NCBI GenBank assembly: GCA_022885665.1
Contig: JAGQDJ010000065.1
Coordinates: forward strand, 186,001-250,000
DNA: 64,000 nt
DNA from: Triops longicaudatus
Lineage: Eukaryota; Arthropoda; Branchiopoda; Notostraca; Triopsidae
Direction: 5' to 3'
How positions within the stretch are numbered: the first letter of the stretch is position 1; each line of letters starts with the position of its first letter. The notes beneath the pieces were generated by a model. That model was not told the origin of the DNA. It ran no database searches and saw nothing but the letters and a program-made list of their open reading frames with translations. A program made the translations under genes and the position numbers. This document shows positions 1 through 11,229 of the stretch, in pieces.

Positions 1-357
1 AAACTTTAAAGTTAATAAATTATATGTTTAATTATTAAGTTACTTAAGTACACACATTGCTCAGTTTAAAACTCAATGTCCAAAAATTGGGTTGTAAAAT
101 ACTACATGGGATTTGTGACCAATCATCTTCGCGCGGCACAATTTCGTCTCGGCGCGTCGCCTCATGCCAAAAATAAACAAACAGTGGTGAAATTGTGTCG
201 CATCTGTTTATTTAGCCACTTTTTTCTGATACAAAATGTCCTTACGTGTTAACCAAGTTTGGCGGTGGTTACAAATCAACGCCAGCTAGCATCCGATTTT
301 TTCTAACAAAAAGCGTCGTTTCACCGTGGCATCATAAGCCTCTATCGCTTAACCTTC
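1..357. other. Upstream region of XXYLT1
   Basis: This AT-rich stretch contains no supportable coding exon. It ends directly at the XXYLT1 start codon, so it presumably holds that gene's promoter and 5' UTR. I could not assign a clear TATA box or initiator. Confidence 0.4.
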
Positions 358-2082
358 ATGAATTTACGCATTAAATTCATTTTGAATGCATTCCTAGCGC
401 TGTGCTTCATTTCTTTACTTGGATTGTTGTATTTCCAAGAAAATGTAAATTTGAAATGGCGACTTCCTCTAGATGTATTCTCTCTGGAACTCGTAACAGG
501 TGCGGCGACTGCCATTGCACCTGTTCCCACCAATTCGTCAGTTTCCGATGTATTCCTCCCTGCAACAGAAAATGGATTCGCTGTAGACAACTGCTATGTA
601 CAGGGCGCCAAGTCACCGCGTGTGTCTAACAAAACCTCTTCATTCGTCAACGTGGGACTCATCTTTTGTAGAGCAAATTCCATTCCGAGTTTACGACTCA
701 AATTTGAACGATTCCTGCACTCCCTACTCAAGTACTCCACATCTCCGATTGTATTCCACTTACTAACGGATAAGCCTAGTGTAAAGATAGCTTCCGAAGT
801 TCTGGAAAGAGAACTTGTGCGCTTCGACATTACTGCCAAAGTAAGTACTGTAAAATAATGAGTTGAAATAAAAACAACATAATAGATTATGAGTTAAATT
901 TACTTAAATATACTTAAGAAAAAATAACAGAAAAATGCTTTTCTCTATTTTTGTCAATTTACTTAGACAGAACTATTGCTATTACTATTACTGCTAATTA
1001 AGTTTCGCTTAAGTTCAAAGATTACTACGGGGAACGCTTAATGCGTTTTTCGTGGAATGGATTCGTTTTTTAAATTATGGGTTACGAATCTTTGCGCGCG
1101 TGCCATGTGACAAATCATTAATGTATTAAGCGATACCAGCTGAGGTGCCTGTCCTATGGTGGTTTCCGTATCCAGTAACTGTGAGTCGGTAGGGAGCGAA
1201 GCCCGGCTGTGATCAATCTCAAGAAAAAAAGACGCTTTAAATTGCTTCGTGTGTTATTTTCCGTTACCATTGTAGACAAAATTATAAGTTTGCATGGGGA
1301 AACAACTCCAAATTTCTAAATCGTTATTTTTTTCCTCCACTTTTTTTGCGTATGTCAATGTGTTTGAGGTATCCATCTCTAAAAATTTCTCGTCGATTTT
1401 CCCGCAGGTGTGCATATACGATGTAGAACAACAGATCGAACGTTCCAAAGAGTTAATTACGTTCATGCAGCAATATTTCACCGCACGGCCAGGAACATAT
1501 TACAGCGACGCATTGTTCTTCCTATCATTAACATTTTACCGGTTTCTTCCACGAGATCTTGAGGAGCTCGTCGTCTTGGATATTGATACGGAGTTCAAAT
1601 CTGATATTACATCGCTCCATCGGCATTTTGACCACTTCGGGAACGCGAATTGGATGGGCATGGCACCTGAATTATCCCCAGTTTACCGTCACATTCTCTA
1701 TTCCTACCGAAGCAAACATAAAATGACTCTCCTGGGTGAACCTCGAGGAAAAGGATTCCCTGGATTCAACAGCGGTGTGGTTTTGATGAACTTGCAGCGT
1801 TTACGAAATTCCTCACTTTATGAAGAATTATTACAAGGAGAGACCGTAAAAAAACTGACAGTCAAGTACAACTTTAAAGGCCATTTGGGCGATCAGGATT
1901 TTTATACCTTGGTTGCATTGGAATATCCGGACTTATTTTTTCAGTTACCGTGTAACTGGAACCGGCAGTTGTGCCAGTGGTGGCGGAACAAAGGCTACGA
2001 AGACGTTTTTGATGAATATTTCCAGTGTGACGGCAAGGTTCATTTGTACCACGGCAATTGCAATACTCCTATTCCTTCATGA
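358..2082 (+). CDS. XXYLT1: Xyloside xylosyltransferase 1 (GT8-type, O-glucose glycan elongation)
   Basis: Two coding exons, 358-840 and 1408-2082, join in phase 0 (donor gtaagt, acceptor cccgcag) to give 385 aa, close to the roughly 393 aa of the human enzyme. The product is a type II ER membrane protein that adds the second xylose to O-glucose-linked glycans on Notch-type EGF repeats. Visible features are an N-terminal hydrophobic anchor at about residues 5-25, the metal-binding DxD motif in LDIDTEF, and very strongly conserved family blocks GFNSGVVLMNL, GHLGDQDF, WNRQLCQWW and the terminal YHGNCNTPIP. The start is the first ATG before the anchor. The gene is convergent with TRMU downstream. 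Reading through the intron at 841-1407 would hit a stop soon after the donor. The identification rests on remembered family sequence and is firm. Confidence 0.95.
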
Positions 2083-2445
2083 AAATCGATCCTTTATTAC
2101 CGATCTCCCTAGTGCGTGCCATAACGAAGCGAACAAACAGCGTGCCATTTTCTTACTATTGCCATATCTCACTTCGATTTTTGTATATTGTTGCGTTTTT
2201 TGTACTGTTTGTTGTGGTGTCGCGAAGAGCTGGGTACGCGTACTTCACTGTTGCGTGTAGTAGCGCTACTGTTGGAATTCTCTGGACAATCTAATACCTT
2301 TTCGTCTAAATTTTGAACTATTTTTGGGCCGGGAAACGAAAAAAGCAATCAAGATTTGTTAATGTATAGGTTTTAGTAATAGGTCGTTTACTGTGTTGTA
2401 CTTAACAGAATTTTGCACTAGAAAATTATAAATACACGGAGAACT
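2083..2445. other. Convergent intergenic/3' UTR region
   Basis: This stretch lies between the stop codons of XXYLT1 (+) and TRMU (-) and should hold both 3' UTRs. A minus-strand AATAAA (plus-strand tttatt at 2093-2098) lies just past the XXYLT1 stop. If TRMU uses it, the TRMU 3' UTR would reach XXYLT1 antisense. The plus-strand open frames here are read-throughs in wrong frames. Confidence 0.4.
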
Positions 2446-5400
2446 TTATCTTATATTGTCGACTTTTTGCGTTTCGCATAAGGAGAAACCGGGTCTGAGG
2501 ATCCTGGCACTACCGAGACATTCGTTACCAGAGTACAAGACGGCGTACTGGCCAGGAGTAATGGCACGTAAAGGTTTTTCCAGCGTAATGATACCCCCAC
2601 CAGAGTCGGTGAGGCGTAGCGTGCAGTTGATGAGAGGTTTCGTGTGTTGAAAGCGAAATTCAAGGGTTTCGTTTGTAGACGCAGGCAAGTGTATCCAATG
2701 CGGTGTACCGATTTCCATGTCAGTACAAAACAACGCTGGATGATTAGTTCCCATTGCCTGGAAAACAAAGAAAACAGTTTCGAATGACTCACAACATGGT
2801 CTCGCTTAAACGAACTGTCGGCTGTTGTAAAAGAATCTGAAGGTCCTAGCATATGTAAGTGTATAGAAAAAACGGTTCTATATAACAAATTTCGGATATA
2901 CCGGCTTTTACGTCCCGCCCTAGGATGTCTGCTATAGTAAAATATACTGTACTGAATAAAATTTATATAACATTTACAAACTGAAACACTAAAAAACTTA
3001 TTTCTTTCTAAAAAAAGGACATTGGGCATATAAGAAACGAATTTACTTTTAGTGGCCTATTTTACTTCCGGTTTTATGTTCAGTTAATTGAATGTGATAC
3101 GTTAATCCATAGAATAGACACATGTAGTCTTCCGACATCTACAATAGATATTAACTGAGATTACAGTAATTCATAAAAAAGGGGCATAGTCTTGGTTTGA
3201 GACGAAACTACGAAGCACCTAGACTAGCTCCAAGCTACTTTACTTAATTTGATAATTAAAGCTAAATAAAAGCAGAAAGATAACCATAAATTACAGAAGT
3301 AAAAACAAAACTAATGTGAAACTAATTAAGATTATACATACCACTAAAATGGTGGACGTTTCCGGTAACTTTTTCGCGACATAGTATGCGTGTAATTGAC
3401 CACCAATTTTGCAGCGTTGACCAACTGTCCATTGATGAATACCATTATGGGTGCCTACAACTCGTTCGGTGTCAATATCAACAAAAGGGCCAGGGCGAGG
3501 TGTAATATACTAGGAAAATAGAGAGAAAGGAATAAGTGATGTATTACATAATAGTTGCGACCAAATTACATACTAATCTCCACTGATTCATCTTTTGCGT
3601 GCTTCATTAGACTCACCAATAACGTGCCTGCATTTTCCAATAGTTTTTCTTTTCTAGTAAAATCAAACTATGGTGTGACATTAATGCGTTATCCCATTCC
3701 GCACGAATGCCGTTTTACCCTACTTAAACTACATATTCGAAAAACCCGCGTTTCAAACAGGAAAAAGTGTATAATCATGCGAACACGTATCACGGGTCGC
3801 ATTGACCAAACACGTCTTTTTCTGGGGGGAGGACAAGGCGTTTTTATGACTGAAATCGGCAACGAAACTAAAAAGGCTGCACACACTATAAATGCTGTGG
3901 ACATGGAAGGCACCAGAAAGTTTTTTTTTTCTCCTTTTCCCCCCGAAAAAGGAACAAGAAATAAAACTCTCCCTCACGACAGCAGTTTTTTTTAGCTACG
4001 ATGCAGCTTGGATGAGATTTTGTGTCAGTTCTCTAAATCTAAATGCTAAAGAATAAAACTAAAACGACCTTAGTTTGTTAAAGGCGGACAAAAGTGTGAT
4101 TATCGATCCTAACTCACAGAAATGCAGATGGTCAAATATGATAAAAAGAAGTGAATATGCGTAAGTACAAAAGCGTCCTGCAGTGTTCTACTAGACCACA
4201 TTTTAGACAAGTTCCATATATCCGTTTCGATACTTGATTAACAACTATAGCATAATCCTTTCTCACGACTGTGATAAAAAAATTGCCCTGACGATTGAAT
4301 TGTTAGGTTCTATCAAACAAAAATATTTCTGAAGTCGTAAGACACATTAAAATTATTAAATAGAAGAAAACGTATTGGCAAATTAAGTTTCAAAAATAAT
4401 TGTAAGCCTTCAGTTGACAGCTTTGTCTGAAAAAAAAATGCGGACTTTCTAAAACTATTTATAAACTCTTTTCTTTAGACATACGGAATTCTGATGGAAG
4501 AATTGCTTACGATTTCAGTTCTCCCATATCCAAAAGATTTTCTGAAGTGAATGGAGATTTCTGTGAAACTTGGCAAGGAAACTTCGCATTACTTCGTCTA
4601 TGAAGGTCCGGAAATTGCGGGAGCCAATGAAGCAAATGCCCATGCTTTCCGGTCGTTGAACAACTCGCTCAAACCCGTTTTCTGACGCCAAAGAGCGCAC
4701 TTGAGCTTTTGTCATCCCGCCTACAGGAAATAAAGTGTGCTGCAAGGCTTCTTGTGAGATTTGACTCAAGAAAAAGGTCTGGTCTTTAAAGGAGTCAGCC
4801 GACTTGAGTAGTTTAGCACCTGACACCACAAAGCATAAAAGGATACGTTACTTAATAAAAAGATTAGAGAGTTAGATATGAGAATAAGAAAGGGGTTAGC
4901 AAAAAAAGGGAATGCCAATAAATGTGAGGGATAAAACATATATACATTGTATGCCAGCAGCAGAAGGTTGGGTTTCGTGGTCTAAGCTATTCCTCGCGTA
5001 ATGACCAGTGGCAATGAGGTCTGCGTTTAACCTCTCTCGAGCGTACTGTAAAAATGCTCCAAATTTTACATGTCTATTGCACAGGATGTCAGGATTAGGC
5101 GTAAAACCCGTTTGGTAATCTTTGACTAGATTTCTGAAACAAAAACATTGACATAAATTGTAATGTAATACTGAAATGTTGTTAAAGTCCTCTTACGTAA
5201 AAACTTCATTCCAGTACTCCTTGACAAAATTAACGCGTACAAATGGAATTCCCAACTTCTTACAAACCGTTTCAGCACTTTCAGCATCTTTATCCGCTTG
5301 GCAATTGCCAATTTCATCCACCAAATCCCAATTTTTCATAAAAGCCCCGACCACATCATAACCTGCTCAAAGTTGAATGCATCTTAAATTCTTAATAAAA

Positions 5401-5510
5401 CACAATTTCCATCCCAGAACCATACCTTTACGTTTAAGTATCAAAGCTGCTACAGTTGAATCTACACCCCCCGAAACTCCACATATTACTCTTTTCACAG
5501 GAAACTTCAT
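2446..5510 (-). CDS. TRMU: Mitochondrial tRNA-specific 2-thiouridylase (MnmA family)
   Basis: Six exons on the minus strand: 5510-5426, 5362-5197, 5133-4946, 4819-4593, 3509-3342 and 2757-2446. All phases close and give 381 aa (human 421, bacterial MnmA about 370). The enzyme activates the wobble uridine of mitochondrial tRNAs for Lys, Glu and Gln with ATP and inserts sulfur, acting in the mitochondrial matrix. Exon 1 carries the PP-loop ATP-binding motif SGGVDS. The two family cysteines are present: NPDILCN in exon 3 (nucleophile) and GICFIG in exon 4 (persulfide). Further blocks are [21 protein letters not shown], a HQWTVGQR segment and the C-terminal barrel GQYAVLY...ECLGSA. The start is the only ATG directly before the PP-loop; there is no long obvious presequence, so import may depend on a few residues or an unseen upstream exon. 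The exon 3 donor is gtatat. Confidence 0.95.
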
Positions 5511-6271
5511 CTTGCAGTTGCCCACGTGAGTTTCAAAAAACAAAACATTCGACTAAATCGCGATAATCAAAACATCGTTTCGCTTATCGATAGCAGCTCG
5601 CACATCGATACTTCTTCTGAACTGATGCGATCGATGTTGATTACGATTCTAAAAGTTGACAAATCAGTCTGCAGCCGGACAGAGAAGTTCGTTCTGCTCG
5701 AGCAGTGTTTTTCGAGTGTTCTGTGATAATCCTTCTCCTGTAACTTTTTCTTCTCCTGGATTACTTTGGTGTTCTTCGCTATATACCTTTAAAGTGTATC
5801 GAATTACTACGGATTCCTATCAAAATTTTCCGGTTTGGCAGTCGAACTTGGTCTAGTGAAGGTAATCATTTCTGTTCCATAATTGGTTTCTACCCGCCGT
5901 GAATTTTGACAGATAGATTGTCATTTATTCAATTGCATTTTTCATATAATCAAGCTTAGAACTTTTGTTTAGCAATTACTACTGCAATTAAGAGAGCAAA
6001 TTTGTGCGTGAAAGCACGAAAGCTCGGATAATTCAGCATCGAAACAAGGAAAGGTGAAATAAGATGTGATTAATTTCATTACTATCCATTTTTAGTAGTA
6101 CGATGTCAGGCAGTGTTTACGTGGCCTAATTAGACTTTGCATGTGTCCATTAACTAGTTGGAAACTCCACGGAGAAAAGAGCTACTGAGAGCGTAGAAAA
6201 TTAGTATAACTAAAACTCTGCTGCCAAATCTGTGTCTCTGGTGTCCTAGGAGACCTGAACAGAAGTAGAAG
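5511..6271. other. Intergenic region upstream of TRMU
   Basis: This stretch carries the TRMU promoter side. Small plus-strand open frames near 5526-5856 have no flanking splice signals or recognisable content, and I regard them as chance. Confidence 0.35.
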
Positions 6272-8422
6272 TTAGCCTGAACTTTTTTTTTCGTTCAAGA
6301 AGGATTGCATGAAATCCGTAATAGCGTCTACAACGTTCCTTACGTTCGTGTCACGAATTAAAGGAAGAAACTGAATTAAATGGAAAAAATAGGACCTCAA
6401 GTTGCTCCCTAACACTCGTCGTTTCATTCCTTTTCCCATGGAACCTGCCGGCGTCTTCGTCACTCTCTCCCACCACTCCCTCACTATTGATTGACCTGTT
6501 TCACAGCGGAGAGTACACTCACACATACATACACACATACAAGGTATATGGCAAAGTTTTGAGTCGCCTTCCTCGCCACTTTGTACAGAATAGAGTAAAA
6601 ACGGGGGAGAAAAAGGAAGTAACAGAAATAGGAAAAGAGAAAAAATAGAGTTATCCTATATCAAAACCTACTATCGGCTAATGTTTCCTCCTCCTACCTC
6701 GCCTCTCGAAACTAACGCAAACATGTGGGCTGACTATTTTCCGATAAATCTATCCGTTGAGGGAGTGGGGATATTGTCCAGCCCGACTAATTCGTGTTGT
6801 TGTACTACCTGGGCACTTGTGGAAGTTCTGCATCATAGGCTACTTTAAGACTTAACAATAATGTAGTCTGGTGTACAATGGAAGAAAGCCATTTAAGAAA
6901 TTCATTTATTTTACAAGATGGAATATCGTACGAATTTAGAGCATTTCTGTATATAGCCTTTTATCCTTTAAGAAATGACCGAAGCTCTTTTTTTTTTAAA
7001 TATTGGAGACATGCGAGTTAAACTCGTGCGTTGAATTGGATCATATGAAATTCTTGTAGACTGCCAGTTTTGATGTGATTGGTCAAGGCAGTGCTATTGG
7101 TCTGTAGGTCTCAATGTTAGTTTTGTGTTAGTTTCTGGTCAACAGTTGCTCGAAAACAACTCATTTTCAGGGGCATTACTACTAATTATATTGAAAAAGA
7201 GGTGCACAATGAAGTGATGCGATAAAAATGACATTGTTTGGTGTGCGAAAGTTGAACATATTTAAATTGAACACAAAAAGCGCGAAATTAGACATCGGCT
7301 TCTGTCTTTATGTCGAGAATTATATAATTTGCTTGTGTCTGTTGCTGTGACGCTTCATTGTTTGAGGGTTTCCATGTATCTGCTAGCCTTTCAAAAACTT
7401 GTATGTTCGCCGCTGAATTAAAAAAAGAGGCAAGTAACGTGGGCGCACTCAAATAATAAAAAAGATGTGCACCGTTATATTCATGTCCCGAAGACCTGAA
7501 AGTGATTGCTTTAGCCACTTCGTTCGTAAGACACAAAAAGTTATTAGACTTTCAACGCATGGAAACAAATTGGGCCTAGTTGTATGTATTTTTACATGTT
7601 TATGTCTAAAACGTGATGCCCGTAACTTACGAGCAGTATTGTGCTTCCGGATGCATGATACTGCTCGTAAGCTCATTCGATTTGCTCTTTCCAGAAGCAT
7701 TTCTAGTTTGTAAAAACTGCACTAAACTTACGAATAAATATTCCTGAAGTTATTCTTGGCTTAAGATATTTTAACTTAGCGTAAACTGACATCTTTTCCA
7801 CGTTCTCGTGGTTTGCGTACGTGCCCCGGTGACTACTTGCATTAAAATATGTTAAAATGAGTTAAATTAAGTCGTTTTTATTAAATTTAGTTAGGTTAGG
7901 TTCGTTTTAATTAAGTAAGGATGGGGAAATTAGGAATCGTGGAGTGGAAGGATAGATGAAAAGTAACAACTGTTTTAATGTTTTCTTTTCTCTGTATTAC
8001 TGCTATTTCTATTTCGCCTACTCTTTTCTTTCAGTTTATAATGTAAGCAGCCTAGATCGTTGTTTTACTCTAGACGATTGGTGTAAATGAATAAGTAAAT
8101 CTTTATAAATTAGTCTATCGTAGTTATTGCGACTAAAAGTGAAGTTTAAAACAGACTCATCATCTATATCCGGCAGGCTTAGTGTTTTCATGTAAATTTC
8201 CCTTGCCTTTGTTAGCGTTGCCCCAAGCAATGCTGAGATCAATATATTTTGCCCCATCAACAAGTTACAAGCAGATGAAGATAGCTTTGAAGTAATGGGC
8301 ATTTCACCAATTATGGTCCGTACGCTATAGTTCCCATCTAAAAAATTCCTATAATTCTTAAGTTGCACCTCATAAATCAGATTTTCGTCACAGCTTCGGT
8401 CGTTGTTGGATTGTTCCCTCAT
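6272..8422 (-). CDS. Tentative unrecognised minus-strand gene (128-aa ORF, possible two-exon 150-aa model)
   Basis: An ATG at 8422 opens a 128-aa frame ending at 8036. Its composition looks protein-like, with a helical hydrophobic stretch around LLMGQNILISALLGATL. It also contains a usable donor (AGA|gtaaaa, intron from 8068) in phase 0. A second short frame at 6370-6272, preceded by a good acceptor (ttaattcag) and also in phase 0, encodes 32 residues and a stop. Spliced together (8422-8069 plus 6370-6272) they would give 150 aa. A further open frame at about 7493-7288 on the same strand has an acceptor but no phase-compatible partner that I could find. I do not recognise the family. This could be a real small gene or coincidental open frames. 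Confidence 0.28.
7626..7671. repeat. Perfect inverted repeat, 14-bp arms
   Basis: The left arm at 7626-7639 (cttacgagcagtat) is the exact reverse complement of the right arm at 7658-7671 (atactgctcgtaag), with an 18-nt loop. It lies in a gene-poor stretch between TRMU and CAPS. It could be a transposon remnant tip, a structured RNA or chance. No target-site duplication or second copy was seen. Confidence 0.7.
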
Positions 8423-8595
8423 ATGATATTATCACTTAATTAGCTGGCGTTTATCTACTATTTCGTCTTGTTTATTTAATGGATGCTTAATAACCACTCG
8501 CGAAGGTTTTTGGAAGAACGGATTTAACGGATTTAACGAAGAACAGTTTAACAAACACGCAAAAAGTAATAAAGTTCTGGTTGTACTACTGGAGT

Positions 8596-8632
8596 AACTA
8601 GCATGTTGTTTTATAAAAACGACATGCTAGTT
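8596..8632. repeat. Near-perfect 37-nt palindrome
   Basis: The outer arms 8596-8606 (aactagcatgt) and 8622-8632 (acatgctagtt) are exact reverse complements. The inner sequence continues the pairing with one G-T wobble down to a loop of about 3 nt, giving about 17 paired positions. It is intergenic, with no transposase frame nearby. Confidence 0.7.
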
Positions 8633-9107
8633 TCATTAACCCAAATAATTGAAATGAAAGCAGCAGCTGTGGTTTCAACAAAAGTATTTCATTTTGAAAA
8701 TCTATGACATGAAGCAATTTTCTTCGTGAGTTGTGTGCTAGTTTGTTGTCAGCAAGTCATTTGCTTTTCCGAAAAATAATTTAAGGCAAACATCAGCTGT
8801 ATTAGTTCATATTTGTTACAATGCATCAATGAAACCAGTAACTCAAAAGCTCACTGCGGAAAACCGATCCATGAATATGCTTTCAAAGGGACGCTGTCCA
8901 CAACAATGCAACGCAGGCAGATATTGTCATCCATTTGTTATCTTTTCTCGTGTAAAGGACTCCCAGTTCTGGTGGTATGTGTAGAATCGCGAAGGAAATT
9001 ATAAAGTTGTGCCTCTTGCCTGCGATGCCCTAGGCAGCTAAAAGTTGGGGTATGAGCGCCGTTATTACAAGTTAAATGAAAAGAAATTGGTCGAGGAAGT
9101 TGAGCGA

Positions 9108-9109
9108 AA

Positions 9110-9141
<32 letters not shown>

Positions 9142-9171
9142 NTTATTTTTTTATTCTTGGGGGGGGGGGGG
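9108..9171. repeat. Poly-T / poly-G tract with an ambiguous base
   Basis: About 28 T, an unresolved n at 9142, a further T-rich stretch, then about 14 G. The n indicates that the assembly is uncertain here. Confidence 0.85.
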
Positions 9172-10005
9172 GTTGTTTATGAGTTCGTTGCTTCCATGGC
9201 GCGCGACTGCCAAATGCTTTTTGGCGCAGATTCTACTTGCAGTCTTTAGCATTTATTATTATTGTTATTTTTCGTGATTGTGCGCCTTGTATGTGGGTAG
9301 TTTTTCCGTAAGTCATTTCCGGTAAAGCTATACTATACCGTGTCGCACTTTAATAACCATGAAAACCGGACGTTGGGGGGACGACAAGGATGATAAGACA
9401 GGCCGCTTTTGGGTGTTTATGGGCCACTTGAGTCGTCTGTCCTAAGCTGTGATGCCACAAAAAATACGGAAACTTTTACGCTTCGGTCTTCCTTGTGCTC
9501 ATTGCTGCCTCCCAATTCCAAAAAACTATCCCTTAGGGTCCTTTCCCGTTTCGTTGAGACACAAGAATAAAAGTAAATTGCTTATAGACGGAAGATCCAG
9601 CGAAAAGAGAAGAAAAAATTGGATGACAACGAACCATCAAAGATTTGCTAAGAATTGAGAGTTTTAATAGCACTACATTTTCTATTTCCGCAAAAAAAAG
9701 AAAAAATATGAAAATAAATCCCTTAAATACACCTAAGATAGACCAATAAATTTTAGCACTCGGCTGAGCAATTAAGTTACCAGGCTACGCCTTCTTCAAA
9801 GCTGGAGAACAGGGAGAACGTTTTATATTAATGAGGAGGTAAATGCGTTTCACAAGAAAGGGAAGGAAATGTAGCCGAAAATAAGATTTCTGGATAAGAT
9901 CCAAGATTGTCTTGATCTTAGTCTCTGGCTTCTTGTTCTCGCGGGTTGAATTGACTTATTGATTAATCTTCGTCTTGGCATCATTAACAGGAACATTAAG
10001 ATACC

Positions 10006-11193
10006 ATGATTGATCCCAGTTCTTCCGAGGAGGAAACTGATGGAGAGGATGAGGTCCATGTCGAAGCTAAAAGTTTTCATGAATCTGGAGCGGCTCCTCC
10101 CTCAGCTACAACATCTTCGGCCCTCGGAGGACAGTCAGCTGCCCACGCCCATCATCCTTTCGGAAGTGGAGTAGTTGGAGGCTTGGAAGTACCCGGAGTG
10201 GCCGGCTCTTTGTCCAAGTGAATATTTGCATTTTTTTTAAAATCAAAATAGCAAATTCCTTTATTGACTATTTCAACGCCGAATGAAAAGTCGAAGTCAA
10301 ATTAAAGTATTTTGTGTAGCCTTGTTAGAATCTAGTATACCAAAATATCGTTGAGTACAGAACAATTTGGTGTTCTGCAGATGCAGATTGCAATCGGACA
10401 TGTTAGCTGACTACTGATGCTTTTATTACGGAACAATTTTTTATTATACGTTGTAAAACAAGGAATCCACTTGTTCAGCCCCGCTTGAACGAGCTATAAT
10501 TAAGTCAATAGTTTCTTTGCGAATCGATTTCTTGCTACACGTGTAAATGTAGTAGACAAAGTGCAGTATGTAACACTGAAAAACAACATTAAAAGTTCCA
10601 GGAAAGTTACTGACTATTTATTTAAAGTGATATGAAATATTAAATACATATGTATGAACATGCATATTTTGCGTTAATGAGCGAAATATTACACTGTAGT
10701 AATGAGGAAATATCTATGGAATGGGTTGGTTACTGTTGTGTTCGAAGCGCAGGAGGAGAACAAAGATTAAAACATGAAAGTAATGAAGTCACATTGTCAG
10801 AAAGTGCGCCGATTTTCCTCGTCTCACCAATGTTTAAAACTGCCGAGGCGTTTTTCACAATCTGAACTATGGATTGTAGCTTAAAATACTATTCTATACA
10901 GTCTTGGCGTGCACAATATCAAATAAGACATACACACGACTTCCACTCATATCGGTCGATAACTTGGCACTTGCGAGGCTTTTTTCCGGTGTGGCGGAAA
11001 GTTTCGCTGACCTTAAAACGGGAAACTTGCAGCTTAGCTTAGCACTGTTGCAGAGTAAAGTCATGGTTTACGCGCGGGCCGCGTGACTGAAAAGCTTGCA
11101 TAAATCGAACTTTGTATAAAGAAACTTCCTTTTCCGGGTGGATTGGCGTCACACTGAACTTATTCTCGTCGCATGTAGCATGACTATATGCAA

Positions 11194-11229
<36 letters not shown>

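Larger units (their letters stand above)
8423..10005. other. Region upstream of CAPS
   Basis: Apart from the palindrome, this stretch contains a long T run ending in an ambiguous base (n at 9142), followed by a run of about 14 G. It should include the CAPS promoter and any 5' non-coding exon. I could not identify either with confidence. Confidence 0.35.

Noticed and set aside
3555..3995. 146-codon plus-strand frame in the TRMU intron
   Set aside because: It has no splice signals, no recognisable content and a low-complexity end; it lies antisense in an intron.
7887..7912. TTAGG-like units resembling the arthropod telomere repeat
   Set aside because: Only about two units are present, with imperfect flanks, in an AT-rich context; this is chance level.
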